From Leptospira semungkisensis (lineage in GTDB: Bacteria; Spirochaetota; Leptospiria; Leptospirales; Leptospiraceae): a DNA stretch of 64,000 bases. The position numbers were made by a program, and so were the translations under genes. The stretch is from contig NZ_RQEP01000005.1 of assembly GCF_004770055.1 (NCBI RefSeq), forward strand, positions 1,116,001 to 1,180,000, read 5' to 3'. The notes beneath the pieces were generated by a model. The model ran no database searches, was not told where the DNA came from, and saw only the letters and a list, made by a program, of their open reading frames with translations. Shown here in pieces: positions 16,975 to 26,331 of this stretch (position 1 is its first letter; the number at the start of each line of letters is the position of its first letter).

Positions 16975-18102
16975 ATGTATACCTTTCTTGCTTTTGGGGC
17001 CGGTTTGGCGTTCCTTCTAGGCCTGGCAGATCTGCTTTCCTTTTATGGAAAAAAGCCCAAGAAAGAAAGAGATGTATCCTCCAACTCAGAAGCGAAAAGC
17101 GTTCCTTCTAAACGAGAAGGACTCACCATCTCAATTTTATTCTTCTCAGTTTCCCTCGTGCAAATGCATCTCTACTTAGAATTATCCGAACAGCTTCGGG
17201 AGTTTCCTTGGTTTGCGGAGATCCATATTCCCGTCCTTTTTTTGATCGGCCCTCTTACTTATCTGTATTTTCAAAGACTTACCGGAGCAAAGGAAACGAA
17301 ACTGAGTGGATTTCATTTTCTTCCTGCAGTGATTGCGTTTTTGATCCTTCTTCCTTTTTTGTTGCGAAGCTCCGAGTCAAAGCTCCGTTTTCTAAAAAAT
17401 GAGGATCCGAGTGATGTATATTCTTGGGTCCTCCTTGCATTGCTTGTTTTTGCTACGATCCTGAATCTAGTGTATCCTTCTGCATTACTCCAAAGAGTTT
17501 GGCGTTGGAGATCCAATACGGACGAGGAAAATCGCAAATCCTTCTCTCCGATCCTCTGGCTATTCTCCGGCACATTATTTGTGATCGTTCTATTTGTAAT
17601 TGCCCAGATCTTCTTTATGCCCTTGTTTCTTGTCGCAGCAAGCGGACTGACTCTGCTAGTCTCTGTGATCTTTCTAATCGGAGCTTATGATCCAGGTCTA
17701 ATGGATTCCTTTCAAAAAAGCTCCAGAGAGGCGCGTTACAAAGAAAGTAGGATAGCAGGTCTGGATGTGGAAGCGTTGCTTCTTAGATTGGATGATTTAA
17801 TGAGAGAAAAGAAACTCTATCTGGATGAGGATCTAACTTTGGGAAACTTATCCAAAGAATTGGAGCTGAGCACTCATCAACTCTCGGAGATCTTAAATTC
17901 CCGTTTGCAAAAAGGATTTAGAGAATATTTGGCGGACTTTAGGTTAGAAGAAGCCGCTAGAATCCTAAGAGAAGAACCGCAACGATCAGTGCTCTCTGCG
18001 GCTTATGGAGCAGGATTCAAATCCAAATCCGCATTTCATAAACTGTTTCAAGAAAAGTACGGTGCTTCTCCCACTTCCTTTCGCTCTTCTCAAAAGAATT
18101 AG
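16975..18102 (+). CDS. Membrane-anchored AraC-family transcriptional regulator
   Basis: 375 residues. The first about 240 contain about seven hydrophobic helices. The C-terminal about 110 form an AraC/XylS DNA-binding domain: LTLGNLSKELELSTHQLSEIL, a first helix-turn-helix, then LSAAYGAGFKSKSAFHKLFQEKYGASP, the typical second one. This layout suggests a signal received at the membrane and passed directly to DNA. It is divergent from the DJ-1/PfpI lipoprotein, a likely target or partner. It converges with the VOC gene after 15 bases. Confidence 0.88.
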   Translation: MYTFLAFGAGLAFLLGLADLLSFYGKKPKKERDVSSNSEAKSVPSKREGLTISILFFSVSLVQMHLYLELSEQLREFPWFAEIHIPVLFLIGPLTYLYFQRLTGAKETKLSGFHFLPAVIAFLILLPFLLRSSESKLRFLKNEDPSDVYSWVLLALLVFATILNLVYPSALLQRVWRWRSNTDEENRKSFSPILWLFSGTLFVIVLFVIAQIFFMPLFLVAASGLTLLVSVIFLIGAYDPGLMDSFQKSSREARYKESRIAGLDVEALLLRLDDLMREKKLYLDEDLTLGNLSKELELSTHQLSEILNSRLQKGFREYLADFRLEEAARILREEPQRSVLSAAYGAGFKSKSAFHKLFQEKYGASPTSFRSSQKN

Positions 18103-18117
18103 AAGATTTGAGAATGA

Positions 18118-18540
18118 TCACCATTCTCCCGTGTTCGACATACTCTTCCAAGGTTCTGCAATTTCTAAGGCTTTGCCCTTTTGCAATAATTCCACTGAGA
18201 TCAGATCCGGAGAACGAATGAATGCCATTCTTCCATCTCTTGGAGGACGATTGATGATCACTCCTTTGGATTGTAAGTTAGCGCAAGTATCATAGATATT
18301 ATCCACTTCGAAGGCCAAATGTCCGAAGTTCCTTCCGCTTGTATAAGCTCCGTCCTGATCCCAATTGTAAGTAAGCTCTATCTCTGGCATATTTTCTTTT
18401 GCTTCGGATAAAAACACGAGAGTATATCTTCCTTCTGGATGATCATGTCTTCTTGTTTCGATCAAACCTAGCTTATTACAGAAAAAATCTAAGGCCTTAT
18501 CCAGATCTTTAACTCGAATCATTGCATGTAAGTATCTCAT
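18118..18540 (-). CDS. VOC-family protein, glyoxalase I-like
   Basis: 140 residues with the vicinal-oxygen-chelate pattern of lactoylglutathione lyase. [20 protein letters not shown] gives the first metal-site His, followed by [21 protein letters not shown], then [22 protein letters not shown] with the second His, and ISVELLQKG with the Glu. Glyoxalase I isomerises the hemithioacetal of methylglyoxal and a thiol. All four expected metal ligands appear to be present. The gene is single on the minus strand. Confidence 0.85.
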   Translation of the reverse strand: MRYLHAMIRVKDLDKALDFFCNKLGLIETRRHDHPEGRYTLVFLSEAKENMPEIELTYNWDQDGAYTSGRNFGHLAFEVDNIYDTCANLQSKGVIINRPPRDGRMAFIRSPDLISVELLQKGKALEIAEPWKSMSNTGEW

Positions 18541-19104
18541 TCCTTAATCCTTTATGAGTATTCTTTGGGGAGAAGGGCCCGAAGAAAGCAAATTCCTTCC
18601 CTCCTGTAGGGAACAAGCTAAAGATAAATGGGGGAAAAAGAGAGGGGCTTGAAAATTTCCGCTATCTTGGATTTTTTGAAAAACCCCTAAAAAACCCGAT
18701 TTTTAGCCCATTTTTGCATACCAGTGGGGCAGAATGCTTAATTATTGTGCTCAAAAAATAAGCATTTTTTGAATTTCGAATAGGAATAGTTATTGAAAAA
18801 AGGGCCTTACTTTTCGATAATTGCATTAATAAGAAGCAAAGATTTCTTTCGAACTTAAATAACGCTTCTTTTTTGTTCAATCTGAATGAATAAGAGCTGA
18901 GTTAGATTAGGTTTTGGAAAATTAAGCATTTCTAATTAAGATAATTGTTATACAGGGAAAGAGCGAGTTCGTTTAACAGAAAAAATTATTTTTTTCTTCT
19001 TATAAAATTTTTTTTGTTCCCTTTGCACATGCCGATAGGTCTTATGGATGTAAGCAAAAACAAGAATAGAAAACATAAAGAATAAACATTGAGGTTTCAG
19101 TTCC
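18541..19104. other. Long AT-rich intergenic region
   Basis: 564 bases without a convincing gene. Strongly AT-rich in the second half, with T- and A-tracts (for example 18984-19017). It must contain the promoter of the small exported protein at 19105 and probably that of the VOC gene. I could not assign -35/-10 boxes with confidence. Both 18738-18742 and 18923-18928 carry the word TTAAGCAT or close variants. Confidence 0.4.
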
Positions 19105-19440
19105 ATGAAAGTTAACAAAATCACTTCACTTCTTCTCTTAGTAGGTTTCTTAGTAGGATCTTCCGCATTTGCAGTGTCTCAAGACACCGAAGATCGTCTG
19201 TTAGAGCAAGCTCTGGTTTCCGCTGCGGTTACTAAAGAGCAAAAAGTTGCTGTTGCGACTTACTTGAAAGCAATTGCTCAACAAAAAACCGAAAGAGCTG
19301 AGGAGTTAAGAGCTTTGGCTAAACGTTCTACTGGTGGAAAATTCCTCGCTAGTAACGCTCAGTCTGAGAAATTCTTGAAACAAGCAAGAGCACTGGAAGC
19401 AGAAGCTCAAAGAACTCAAGATTTCCTTAACAACCTATAA
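19105..19440 (+). CDS. Small exported helical protein
   Basis: 111 residues. A clear signal peptide (LLLLVGFLVGSSAFA) is followed by about 88 residues of charged amphipathic helix rich in Ala, Glu, Lys and Gln. No Cys and no domain that I can name. A strong terminator follows at 19479-19502. The long AT-rich upstream region and strong terminator suggest an independently and perhaps highly expressed envelope protein. Function unknown. Confidence 0.75.
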   Translation: MKVNKITSLLLLVGFLVGSSAFAVSQDTEDRLLEQALVSAAVTKEQKVAVATYLKAIAQQKTERAEELRALAKRSTGGKFLASNAQSEKFLKQARALEAEAQRTQDFLNNL

Positions 19441-19478
19441 TTCGTAGTCACAAATTTTCTTAAATCCATCGACTGCAG

Positions 19479-19502
19479 GGCGCCTTTTGGGCGCCTTTTT
19501 TT
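19479..19502 (+). terminator. Intrinsic terminator of the small exported protein gene
   Basis: GGCGCC-TTTTG-GGCGCC followed by seven T. It sits 40 bases after the stop codon. The T-run overlaps the last codon of the convergent gene on the minus strand. Confidence 0.9.
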
Positions 19503-19746
19503 ATTTGTTCGGGTTTATTCTTTCTTTAGGAATGCAGCTCATGGAGAAGCCTTCTATCATATAGCAGATCGCGTCTTTTGTTTCGCAACGTAGGGCATCG
19601 TTGTAAGTGACATTCTTGATATCCAATTCGATCCTTTCGCAGGCCATCTTTTCCTTTGTGGTCGATGTTTGAGAACTGTCTTGCCCTATGATAGAAGCCG
19701 CTCCTCCCGAGAGTATGCAAAGAGTTAGGATCATTATTTTTTTCAT
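19501..19746 (-). CDS. Small exported Cys-containing protein
   Basis: 81 residues with an N-terminal signal peptide (IMILTLCILSGGAASIIG) and a short mature part with four Cys (ACERIEL, LRCETKDAICYM, MSCIPKE) that could form two disulfides. GGAGC precedes the ATG. It is convergent with the 111-residue exported protein. The family is not recognised. Confidence 0.65.
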   Translation of the reverse strand: MKKIMILTLCILSGGAASIIGQDSSQTSTTKEKMACERIELDIKNVTYNDALRCETKDAICYMIEGFSMSCIPKERINPNK

Positions 19747-19851
19747 TTCACAGCTCCAAAGTTGCGGTTCGTTTGCAGAGCCTTACAGGTTTCCTGTCCC
19801 AGTCAACCGATTTGAAGAGATGCAGATCCAAGGAAAAATGATTGTGGAGAG

Positions 19852-21447
19852 GTGTTTTTCTTCTATTTTGCCCTGGTGAGTTTTACAGCACCTGGATCCT
19901 CGGTTCTAAAAACCAAGCAATGGCTCTTTTATCTTCTCTTGGCCTTGCCTCTTCTTTATCCGATCCTATTGAAGCCGAGTGAACAATTGTATTCGGATCA
20001 TCTGGGAAAGTTCGTATTGGGCGAATCCGTGCTAAGGAATCACTTTCGCTCCGGGGATTTGGCTCTTCCTTCCAAATATCTGGACAGGCAGTCCAGGTTT
20101 TGTCCTACAGAATGCATTCGGATCGATGAAGAAGTAATCAGTCCGTTTCCGGCGGCCCTCGGTTATTTTTATGCTCTCATTCTTCCTTGGGGAGGAATAG
20201 AGGGGGTGTATATCGTAACTTCTCTTTTTGTTTTGGCCTCTCTCTTTCTTCTTTCTATCCTTTGGGAAAGGAGTCTGGCATTCTTAAGTATCCTTGTTTT
20301 ATCTACTCCCTTCTTGGTGAACGGCTACTTCTTTCCTGATGTAGGAATTGCAGCCTTCTTATTTACGTTAGGCAGCTTTTTGTTCTTACGAGCCGATGAG
20401 AAAAGCTCTTCGATTCTATTTTTATTTGCGGGACTTGCCTCTGCATTTGCCGGTTGGTTCAGGATAGAAGCCTTGGCGTTTCCTGCCTCTTTTCTATTCT
20501 TTCTATTTTGGTTTCGATTCAGGATCCGTGAAGAAAGAAAAGGGATCTGGTTTTATTTATTCGGATATTTGGCAGGTGCATTTCTTTTATTAGGGATACA
20601 ATATCTTCTCTATCATCATCCGATGGGACCTCGGTTTTCTTTTAACCAACCTACTATGTTTATCTCTCCGTTAAGAAAGGGAGAAATTTATCTAGGGCTT
20701 TTGATCGCGAATCCGAATCGGATCGGCTTCTTTGGGTATACTCCTATCTTTGCGATCGTTCTTTTGTTCTCCGGATATTTCTTGTTCTTTAAAACAAATT
20801 TCATACGAAATAGGGAAGGGGCGGATACTCTTTCAAAGAGAAATATATTCGTGATTTCTAATTTAGCTGCATTTGTGCTTTTAGTACTTTCTGCTCCGAA
20901 CGACGGGATCATAGATTTCGGTTCTCGCTATTTGCATTTGAGTTTGCCAGGCTTTGTGGGAATGCTCTTAGTCTTCTCTGATTCGGTTTCTAATAGGTTC
21001 AAAAAAATACCGAAGATCTTCGGGATCCTTCTTCTTATATTCTCTACTTATATAACTTTTTCTTATACTCAGATCTTAAGTAGGTTCGGTAGAAAATCTA
21101 CTAAGATGAATCAGGTCTATCTGGACCAAAAGCCTGATCTTGTTGTAGTGCAGGTGAGAACTCACGCGCAAATTTTGGGTAAGTACTTCTTCCAAACTCC
21201 ATCCGTATGGTTGGTAAAGGAAGCGTGGGTCAAACTTTTCTTTTCAGAGAATGATCCGAATCAATTTTCTAAGATCTTGTTTATTCAGTCCAAGGCTGCC
21301 TTTCCTGCGAATTCTAAGCCGGAAGATCTTTTTCAAAAGAATTCTTATTATCAGGTTGCTCGGGAAATGTTGGGACCAAAATTCGAAAAGGATTTTGTAG
21401 AGAATAGAGAAGACGTATTGATCTTCACTATGAAGAGAAGAGATTAA
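19852..21447 (+). CDS. Polytopic membrane protein, putative GT-C-type glycosyltransferase
   Basis: About 531 residues with ten or more hydrophobic helices and a soluble C-terminal tail. An early loop carries YSDHLGKFVLGESVL; an acidic residue in the first large loop is typical of GT-C glycosyltransferases that use lipid-linked sugars. It resembles a leptospiral family that I recall as the LA_3751/LA_3752 putative glycosyltransferases. The start is uncertain: GTG at 19852 or 19876, neither with a well-spaced ribosome binding site. Acceptor and donor are unknown. Confidence 0.65.
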   Translation: MFFFYFALVSFTAPGSSVLKTKQWLFYLLLALPLLYPILLKPSEQLYSDHLGKFVLGESVLRNHFRSGDLALPSKYLDRQSRFCPTECIRIDEEVISPFPAALGYFYALILPWGGIEGVYIVTSLFVLASLFLLSILWERSLAFLSILVLSTPFLVNGYFFPDVGIAAFLFTLGSFLFLRADEKSSSILFLFAGLASAFAGWFRIEALAFPASFLFFLFWFRFRIREERKGIWFYLFGYLAGAFLLLGIQYLLYHHPMGPRFSFNQPTMFISPLRKGEIYLGLLIANPNRIGFFGYTPIFAIVLLFSGYFLFFKTNFIRNREGADTLSKRNIFVISNLAAFVLLVLSAPNDGIIDFGSRYLHLSLPGFVGMLLVFSDSVSNRFKKIPKIFGILLLIFSTYITFSYTQILSRFGRKSTKMNQVYLDQKPDLVVVQVRTHAQILGKYFFQTPSVWLVKEAWVKLFFSENDPNQFSKILFIQSKAAFPANSKPEDLFQKNSYYQVAREMLGPKFEKDFVENREDVLIFTMKRRD

Positions 21448-21464
21448 GCGATGAAATAATTGAA

Positions 21465-21785
21465 TTAGAATTCTTCGTCCGATTCTAATACCAATTCGCA
21501 AAGTTTGGTATAGAACTTGGATTGTAGTTCTCTTCTTTCTTTTACGATTCCTGCAAATGGAAGAAAGAGTTTCGACTTTAATCCATACAATCTTCCGTGA
21601 ACTCCGTCTCCCTTTTTATAAGAAACTTTAGAATCTACGATAAATCGTAACGCCTTCTTTCCTATGAGTTGGGCCGATGCTAAGAACACTGATTCTGAAT
21701 CGAACAATTCCACATAGAATTTAGGAATCATAGAGGCTGGTTTTCTAACGAATATTGCTGCGCTCATATTCTTCATTTTATCCAT
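21465..21785 (-). CDS. Conserved hypothetical protein (possible degenerate PilZ)
   Basis: 106 residues, no signal peptide. The strand pattern around RFIVDSKVSYKKGDGVHGRL and PFAGIVKERRELQSKFYTKL vaguely recalls PilZ-like barrels, but the c-di-GMP motifs are absent, so this is only a suggestion. It lies convergent with the membrane glycosyltransferase-like gene and divergent from the WYL regulator. Confidence 0.6.
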   Translation of the reverse strand: MDKMKNMSAAIFVRKPASMIPKFYVELFDSESVFLASAQLIGKKALRFIVDSKVSYKKGDGVHGRLYGLKSKLFLPFAGIVKERRELQSKFYTKLCELVLESDEEF

Positions 21786-21939
21786 AAGACCCTTAAAACA
21801 TGTATCGCAGGTTTTAAAATCACGTGTACTTGGTTACGATTTCGTAAAAAGAAAAATCCGGCCGTTAGGAATGGATTTCGGTCGGGGAATCAGTCCGATC
21901 CGTTTTTTGAGATTGCTCCCTTCTTTTATGAGGGAAAGA

Positions 21940-22899
21940 ATGTCCGAGATGAATCCGAGTACTAAAAAGCTCCAAACCAAGTTGGCAGTGATACGACTCT
22001 TGCAAGAAAACAAACGCATGAGTCTAGAAGATCTTTCCAAATACTCCGGTATCGAGGATACAAAGGACCTCAAGAAGGAACTCGGAAAACTATACATGGT
22101 CGGATCTTATCCGTATACTCCTGATCAATTCATAGAGTTGGATTATGACGGCGATACCATAGCAATACGAATGCCTGTGGATTTGGAACAAGGACTTGTA
22201 CTAAGTGTAAGAGAATGGGCTGCTATTCGAACTCTCTTTTTAGAAGAAGATGAAAAGGAAGTCAGTCCTTCTCGCAAAAAGATACTGAAATCTATATTAG
22301 AAAAAATTCATACGATCCTCCCTTCTGCGGGAGTTCCGAGTGATAACGATCTTAAAACCAGGATCCGAGAAGCGATCGAGTCCGGTAAATCTCTAGAAAT
22401 GCAATACCAAGCAAATGGAGAAGCCGAGGCTGAGGAAAGAAAAGTGGATCCATGGGCTCTATTGAGTTTTAGGGAAGAATATCTGATCGGCTATTGCCAT
22501 ATTCGAAAGGCGCCTCGAACATTTCGTTTGGATTCCATTATCCAGCTTTCAGTTACAAACCAGGATTCTGTGCAAGTCCCTGACGCTGAAAGAAAAGAGG
22601 CAATTCTCAAATTAAAGAAATTTTTGGGGGAAACGGAGGCGGATTCTGAGACTGCGGAGATCTATCATACTGCCGAAGTGTATTTTAATCTTCATTCCCG
22701 CCTTCCGTTAGAAAGGACTTCGGAAAAGATCCAGATCAAAGGAGTTTGGTATCATCTATCCAAATCAAAGATCAGAAACGAAGAATGGTTTCTTTCTACT
22801 TTAAAAGGTTTCGGGCCGAATGTGATCTTGCACAGCCCACAAAATCTAAGAGAAAGAATGAGATCCTATTGGTCGGCTCAATCTTTGCTCGAAAGATAA
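21940..22899 (+). CDS. WYL-domain transcriptional regulator
   Basis: About 319 residues. An N-terminal winged-helix-like part (KLAVIRLLQENKRMSLEDLSKYS) is followed by the WYL domain with EMQYQANGEAEAEERKVDPW and LLSFREEYLIGYCHIRKAP. The frame is open from 21871, but GAGGGAAAG lies just before the ATG at 21940, which I take as the start. It is the second WYL regulator in the window. It lies 52 bases upstream of ispE on the same strand, so the two may be co-transcribed. Confidence 0.78.
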   Translation: MSEMNPSTKKLQTKLAVIRLLQENKRMSLEDLSKYSGIEDTKDLKKELGKLYMVGSYPYTPDQFIELDYDGDTIAIRMPVDLEQGLVLSVREWAAIRTLFLEEDEKEVSPSRKKILKSILEKIHTILPSAGVPSDNDLKTRIREAIESGKSLEMQYQANGEAEAEERKVDPWALLSFREEYLIGYCHIRKAPRTFRLDSIIQLSVTNQDSVQVPDAERKEAILKLKKFLGETEADSETAEIYHTAEVYFNLHSRLPLERTSEKIQIKGVWYHLSKSKIRNEEWFLSTLKGFGPNVILHSPQNLRERMRSYWSAQSLLER

Positions 22900-22951
22900 A
22901 GTTAGCTTAAAGATTGACTCCTTGCTCTTGCTGCTTGATTAAGAAAATACT

Positions 22952-23845
22952 TTGTTATCTCCCGCTAAAATCAATCTAGGATTAGAAATCCCGTACAAGA
23001 GACCGGATGGATTTCATGAGATCCGAAGCGTATTCTTGCGATTGAATTGGGGAGATGATATTCGTATCGAACCCATCGATCCGGGCCGCTTTGAACTCGT
23101 CTCCGAGAATGAGATTATCTTGGAAAAGAGGCGTTTATACGATGAGGTCTCCGAGAAAGGAGATCTTTCCAAAAATATTTTATTCAAGACATTCAATAAG
23201 ATCCGAGCTCATTACAGAGAACTTCCTGGTGTTAGGATCTATCTTACTAAAAAAATTCCTCCTGCAGCTGGACTGGGAGGAGGTTCTACCAATGCGGCTT
23301 CTCTTCTATCTTTCTATTTTGGATTAAGTCCCGAATTTCATTCGGACAATTTGCTTCGGCTCGCAGCAGAGATTGGGGCGGACGTTCCCTTCTTCTTATC
23401 AGAAGGCAACGCTCTTGTTTCTGGAAAGGGAGAAGTCATGAGAGAAATAGAAGTGCATTCCGGGCAGGGGATTCTCGCTCTCACTCCCCAAGTGCTCTCT
23501 ACTGCGGAGATGTACGCAGGTCTCAAAAAGCCTTTACAAGCGGACCCACCCTCGAAAAAATGGATTTCTCTAGGCGAAGACATCGAATTTTCTTTAAAAG
23601 AAGGAAATTGGTCAGCCTTGAGAGGAAAGCTCGTAAACGACTTCGAGCCTCTGGCCTTCCAAAAGTTTCCAGAATTAGGGAAATTGAAAGAAAGTCTTTT
23701 GGCAAATGGAGCTAGTTATTCTTCCCTAACCGGTTCCGGATCTTGTATCTATGGACTCGTGCAAGGGTTGGAGATACGGGAGGAGCTGTTAGCCAAAATG
23801 CAGACAGAATTTCCCGACCTTACGTTTGTTAGCTTTAACTATTAA
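22952..23845 (+). CDS. ispE: 4-diphosphocytidyl-2-C-methyl-D-erythritol kinase IspE
   Basis: 297 residues, normal for IspE, the ATP-dependent kinase of the MEP isoprenoid pathway. The N-terminal SPAKINLGLEI and the GHMP-kinase loop PPAAGLGGGSTNAAS are clear, and the C-terminal LTGSGSCIYG motif is present. The start must be TTG: an in-frame stop is four codons upstream (22940-22942) and only Glu, Asn and Thr codons precede the TTG. It is followed by tRNA-Gln and the glmU-prs-rplY-pth order, as in many bacteria. Confidence 0.93.
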   Translation: MLSPAKINLGLEIPYKRPDGFHEIRSVFLRLNWGDDIRIEPIDPGRFELVSENEIILEKRRLYDEVSEKGDLSKNILFKTFNKIRAHYRELPGVRIYLTKKIPPAAGLGGGSTNAASLLSFYFGLSPEFHSDNLLRLAAEIGADVPFFLSEGNALVSGKGEVMREIEVHSGQGILALTPQVLSTAEMYAGLKKPLQADPPSKKWISLGEDIEFSLKEGNWSALRGKLVNDFEPLAFQKFPELGKLKESLLANGASYSSLTGSGSCIYGLVQGLEIREELLAKMQTEFPDLTFVSFNY

Positions 23846-23857
23846 AGAAATTGAAAC

Positions 23858-23933
<76 letters not shown>

Positions 23934-23956
23934 CTGTTATTTCACCGGATTACTGA

Positions 23957-24715
23957 ATGGACGCCAAAAAGGAAGCAGTTGCCGTAGTATTAGCTGCGGG
24001 AAAGGGAACCCGCATGAAGACGGAGCTCCCCAAGGTGGCTGTTTCCTTAAATGGAAAGCCTCTCTTGAATCATGTAATCGATCATCTCCAACAAGGAGGG
24101 GTCGGTAATATAGTCGTAGTTGTAGGCTACAAAAAAGAAGAAGTCCAAGCTCTATGCTCCGATATTCCCGGAGTTCGTTTCGCCGAGCAAAATGAGCAGC
24201 TTGGTACAGCTCACGCAGTTTTATGTTCCGAATCCCTGGTCCAAGACCATAAAGGACCAATTCTTGTGGCTTGCGGAGATGTTCCCATGATCACGGGAGA
24301 AACCTTCCAATCCTTAGTATCCACTCATATCCAAAACGGCTTCTCTGCTACCTTGCTTTCTGCAAAGGTCGAAAATCCGACCGGTTACGGACGTATCGTA
24401 CGTAACGCAGAAGGCGAAGTGATTGCAATCGTAGAAGAAAAGGATGCGAGTCCAGAACAGAAGAAGATAGATGAGATCAATACCGGGACCTATGTGTTCA
24501 GTTCCGAGGGTCTATTTGAGTCTCTCAAGAAGATTGGAAATAGCAACGCGCAGGGAGAATATTATCTTCCTGATCTAGTAGAGTTATATAAAAAAGAAGG
24601 AAAGAAATTGGGCGCAGTGGTTCTCAAAAATAGCGGCGAAAGTCAGGGAGTGAATTCTCCTACGGATTTGGAAAATCTAACTGCAATCCTAAAGAGCGAG
24701 GTCGCGGCAAAATGA
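23957..24715 (+). CDS. glmU: GlmU N-terminal uridyltransferase, single domain
   Basis: 252 residues containing only the nucleotidyltransferase half of GlmU. The signature [16 protein letters not shown] is at the N-terminus, then EQLGTAHAV and ACGDVPMI for metal/nucleotide binding, and [13 protein letters not shown] and EINTGTYVF. The reaction is GlcNAc-1-P + UTP to UDP-GlcNAc. The left-handed beta-helix acetyltransferase half of normal (about 450-residue) GlmU is absent; the protein at 57293-58336 may supply it. The last four bases overlap the prs start (ATGA). Confidence 0.88.
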   Translation: MDAKKEAVAVVLAAGKGTRMKTELPKVAVSLNGKPLLNHVIDHLQQGGVGNIVVVVGYKKEEVQALCSDIPGVRFAEQNEQLGTAHAVLCSESLVQDHKGPILVACGDVPMITGETFQSLVSTHIQNGFSATLLSAKVENPTGYGRIVRNAEGEVIAIVEEKDASPEQKKIDEINTGTYVFSSEGLFESLKKIGNSNAQGEYYLPDLVELYKKEGKKLGAVVLKNSGESQGVNSPTDLENLTAILKSEVAAK

Positions 24716-25650
24716 GCAGCAATATCGCCGTTTTTTCCGGATCTTCGAATCGCACTGTTGCAAATGAGATCTGCCAAGAGCTCGGGATCGAGCCCGGCAA
24801 GATCAACCTTCGAAAATTCTCCGATGGAGAGATCGCAGTTAAGATAGAGGAGAATGTGAGAGGAAGGGATGTTTTCCTAATCCAATCTACTTCTGCTCCT
24901 GCGAACGATAATCTGATGGAATTGCTTTTGATCATGGACGCTCTCAGAAGAGCTTCTGCTAAAAGCATTTCTGTAGTGATGCCTTATTATGGATACGGAC
25001 GCCAGGATAGAAAGGCGGAACCTAGAGTTCCTATTTCTGCGAGAGTGGTTGCCGACTTGGTAGAAGTTTTGGGGCCTGCAAGGGTCATCGTAATGGATCT
25101 TCATGCGGATCAGATCCAAGGCTTCTTTAAAGTGCCTGTGGACAATCTTCATTTTAGTCCAGTGCTTGTGGAGTATATCCTCAGCAAAAAGTTCGATGAT
25201 CTAGTCATCGTTTCTCCTGATTCAGGCGGAGCAGAAAGAGCAAGATCCTTCGGCAAGAAGGTAAATGCTACGTTAGCTATCATTGATAAGAGAAGACCTA
25301 AGGCGAATGTCTCAGAGGTCATGAATGTGATCGGTGAGATCGAAGGTAAGAATTGCATTCTTCTGGATGATATGATCGACACTGCAGGAACCATCTGCAA
25401 GGCAGCGGATGCTCTTCTTAAGAACGGAGCTAAGTCTGTGTATTGCGCTGCTACTCACGGAGTTCTTTCCGGAGAGGCAGTAGATCGTTTGAACGCGACT
25501 CCATTTGTAGAAGTTGTATTATCGAATACGATAGAGATTCCGGAATCCAAGAGAATCTCTAAATTAAAGACTCTTTCCGTAGCGCCTTTATTTGCCGCTG
25601 CGATTCAGAGAATATCGACCAATCAATCGGTCAGTGATCTATTTATATAG
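24712..25650 (+). CDS. prs: Ribose-phosphate pyrophosphokinase (PRPP synthetase)
   Basis: 312 residues, full length. [13 protein letters not shown] opens the fold. [16 protein letters not shown], the ATP/ribose-5-P site [26 protein letters not shown] and the PRPP loop [12 protein letters not shown] are all present. It makes PRPP from ribose-5-P and ATP for nucleotide, His and Trp synthesis. It is translationally coupled to glmU by a four-base ATGA overlap and followed by rplY, the classic glmU-prs-ctc-pth order. Confidence 0.96.
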   Translation: MSSNIAVFSGSSNRTVANEICQELGIEPGKINLRKFSDGEIAVKIEENVRGRDVFLIQSTSAPANDNLMELLLIMDALRRASAKSISVVMPYYGYGRQDRKAEPRVPISARVVADLVEVLGPARVIVMDLHADQIQGFFKVPVDNLHFSPVLVEYILSKKFDDLVIVSPDSGGAERARSFGKKVNATLAIIDKRRPKANVSEVMNVIGEIEGKNCILLDDMIDTAGTICKAADALLKNGAKSVYCAATHGVLSGEAVDRLNATPFVEVVLSNTIEIPESKRISKLKTLSVAPLFAAAIQRISTNQSVSDLFI

Positions 25651-25668
25651 GATACAAGGGTAAAAACC

Positions 25669-26292
25669 ATGAGTTACAAAATTGCTGTTAAGAAAAGGAC
25701 CGAAACCGGCAAGAACGTAAACAATCGTCTGCGCGCGTCCGGGCAAGTCCCAATTAATATTATCGGTGGCGGTATTGCTGCTTCCGGTTCCGTGAACGAG
25801 AAGGAATTGGAGAAAATCGTCCATTCTGGAATTCGTCAGTCCACTCTGATCGACCTAGATGTCGAAGGCGCTGGAGTCCAAAAGGCTTTCGTAAAAGAAA
25901 TCCAAAGATTCCCTGAGATCGACAGAATCCGTCACGTTGATTTTTATAAAGTAGAGACCGGCAAGAAGATCATCACCAAGATCGGTATTCGTACTGAAGG
26001 GATCGCAAAAGGTTCCAAGGCCGGAGGTCAGTTTGATCATTTGATCCATGAGATCCGAGTGAAGACAGTTCCTGAGGATCTGATCGAGAGCTTGGTCCTT
26101 GACGTGAGTGATCTAGATGTAGGCGACTTCATCAAAGTTAGTAACCTAAAAGTTCCAGCAAGCTGGGAAATTATGGTGAACGGGGATCCGATCGTGGCTG
26201 CAGTTCTGAAAACGAAAGCTCTACTTGCTCAAGAGAGAGCGGACGCTAAAGAAGCTGCTGGCGATAAAAAGGGCGGTAAAAAGGGGAAATAA
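25669..26292 (+). CDS. rplY: 50S ribosomal protein L25/CTC
   Basis: 207 residues, the long CTC form. The N-terminal L25 domain binds 5S rRNA (KIAVKKRTETGKNVNNRLRASGQVP and INIIGGG). A C-terminal TL5-type beta domain follows (LIHEIRVKTVPEDLIESLVLDV), and the tail is Lys/Gly-rich. It lies between prs and pth. Confidence 0.93.
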   Translation: MSYKIAVKKRTETGKNVNNRLRASGQVPINIIGGGIAASGSVNEKELEKIVHSGIRQSTLIDLDVEGAGVQKAFVKEIQRFPEIDRIRHVDFYKVETGKKIITKIGIRTEGIAKGSKAGGQFDHLIHEIRVKTVPEDLIESLVLDVSDLDVGDFIKVSNLKVPASWEIMVNGDPIVAAVLKTKALLAQERADAKEAAGDKKGGKKGK

Positions 26293-26331
26293 TTTCTCCT
26301 TATAGTGATCTAACTTGGGATACGGTATTGT

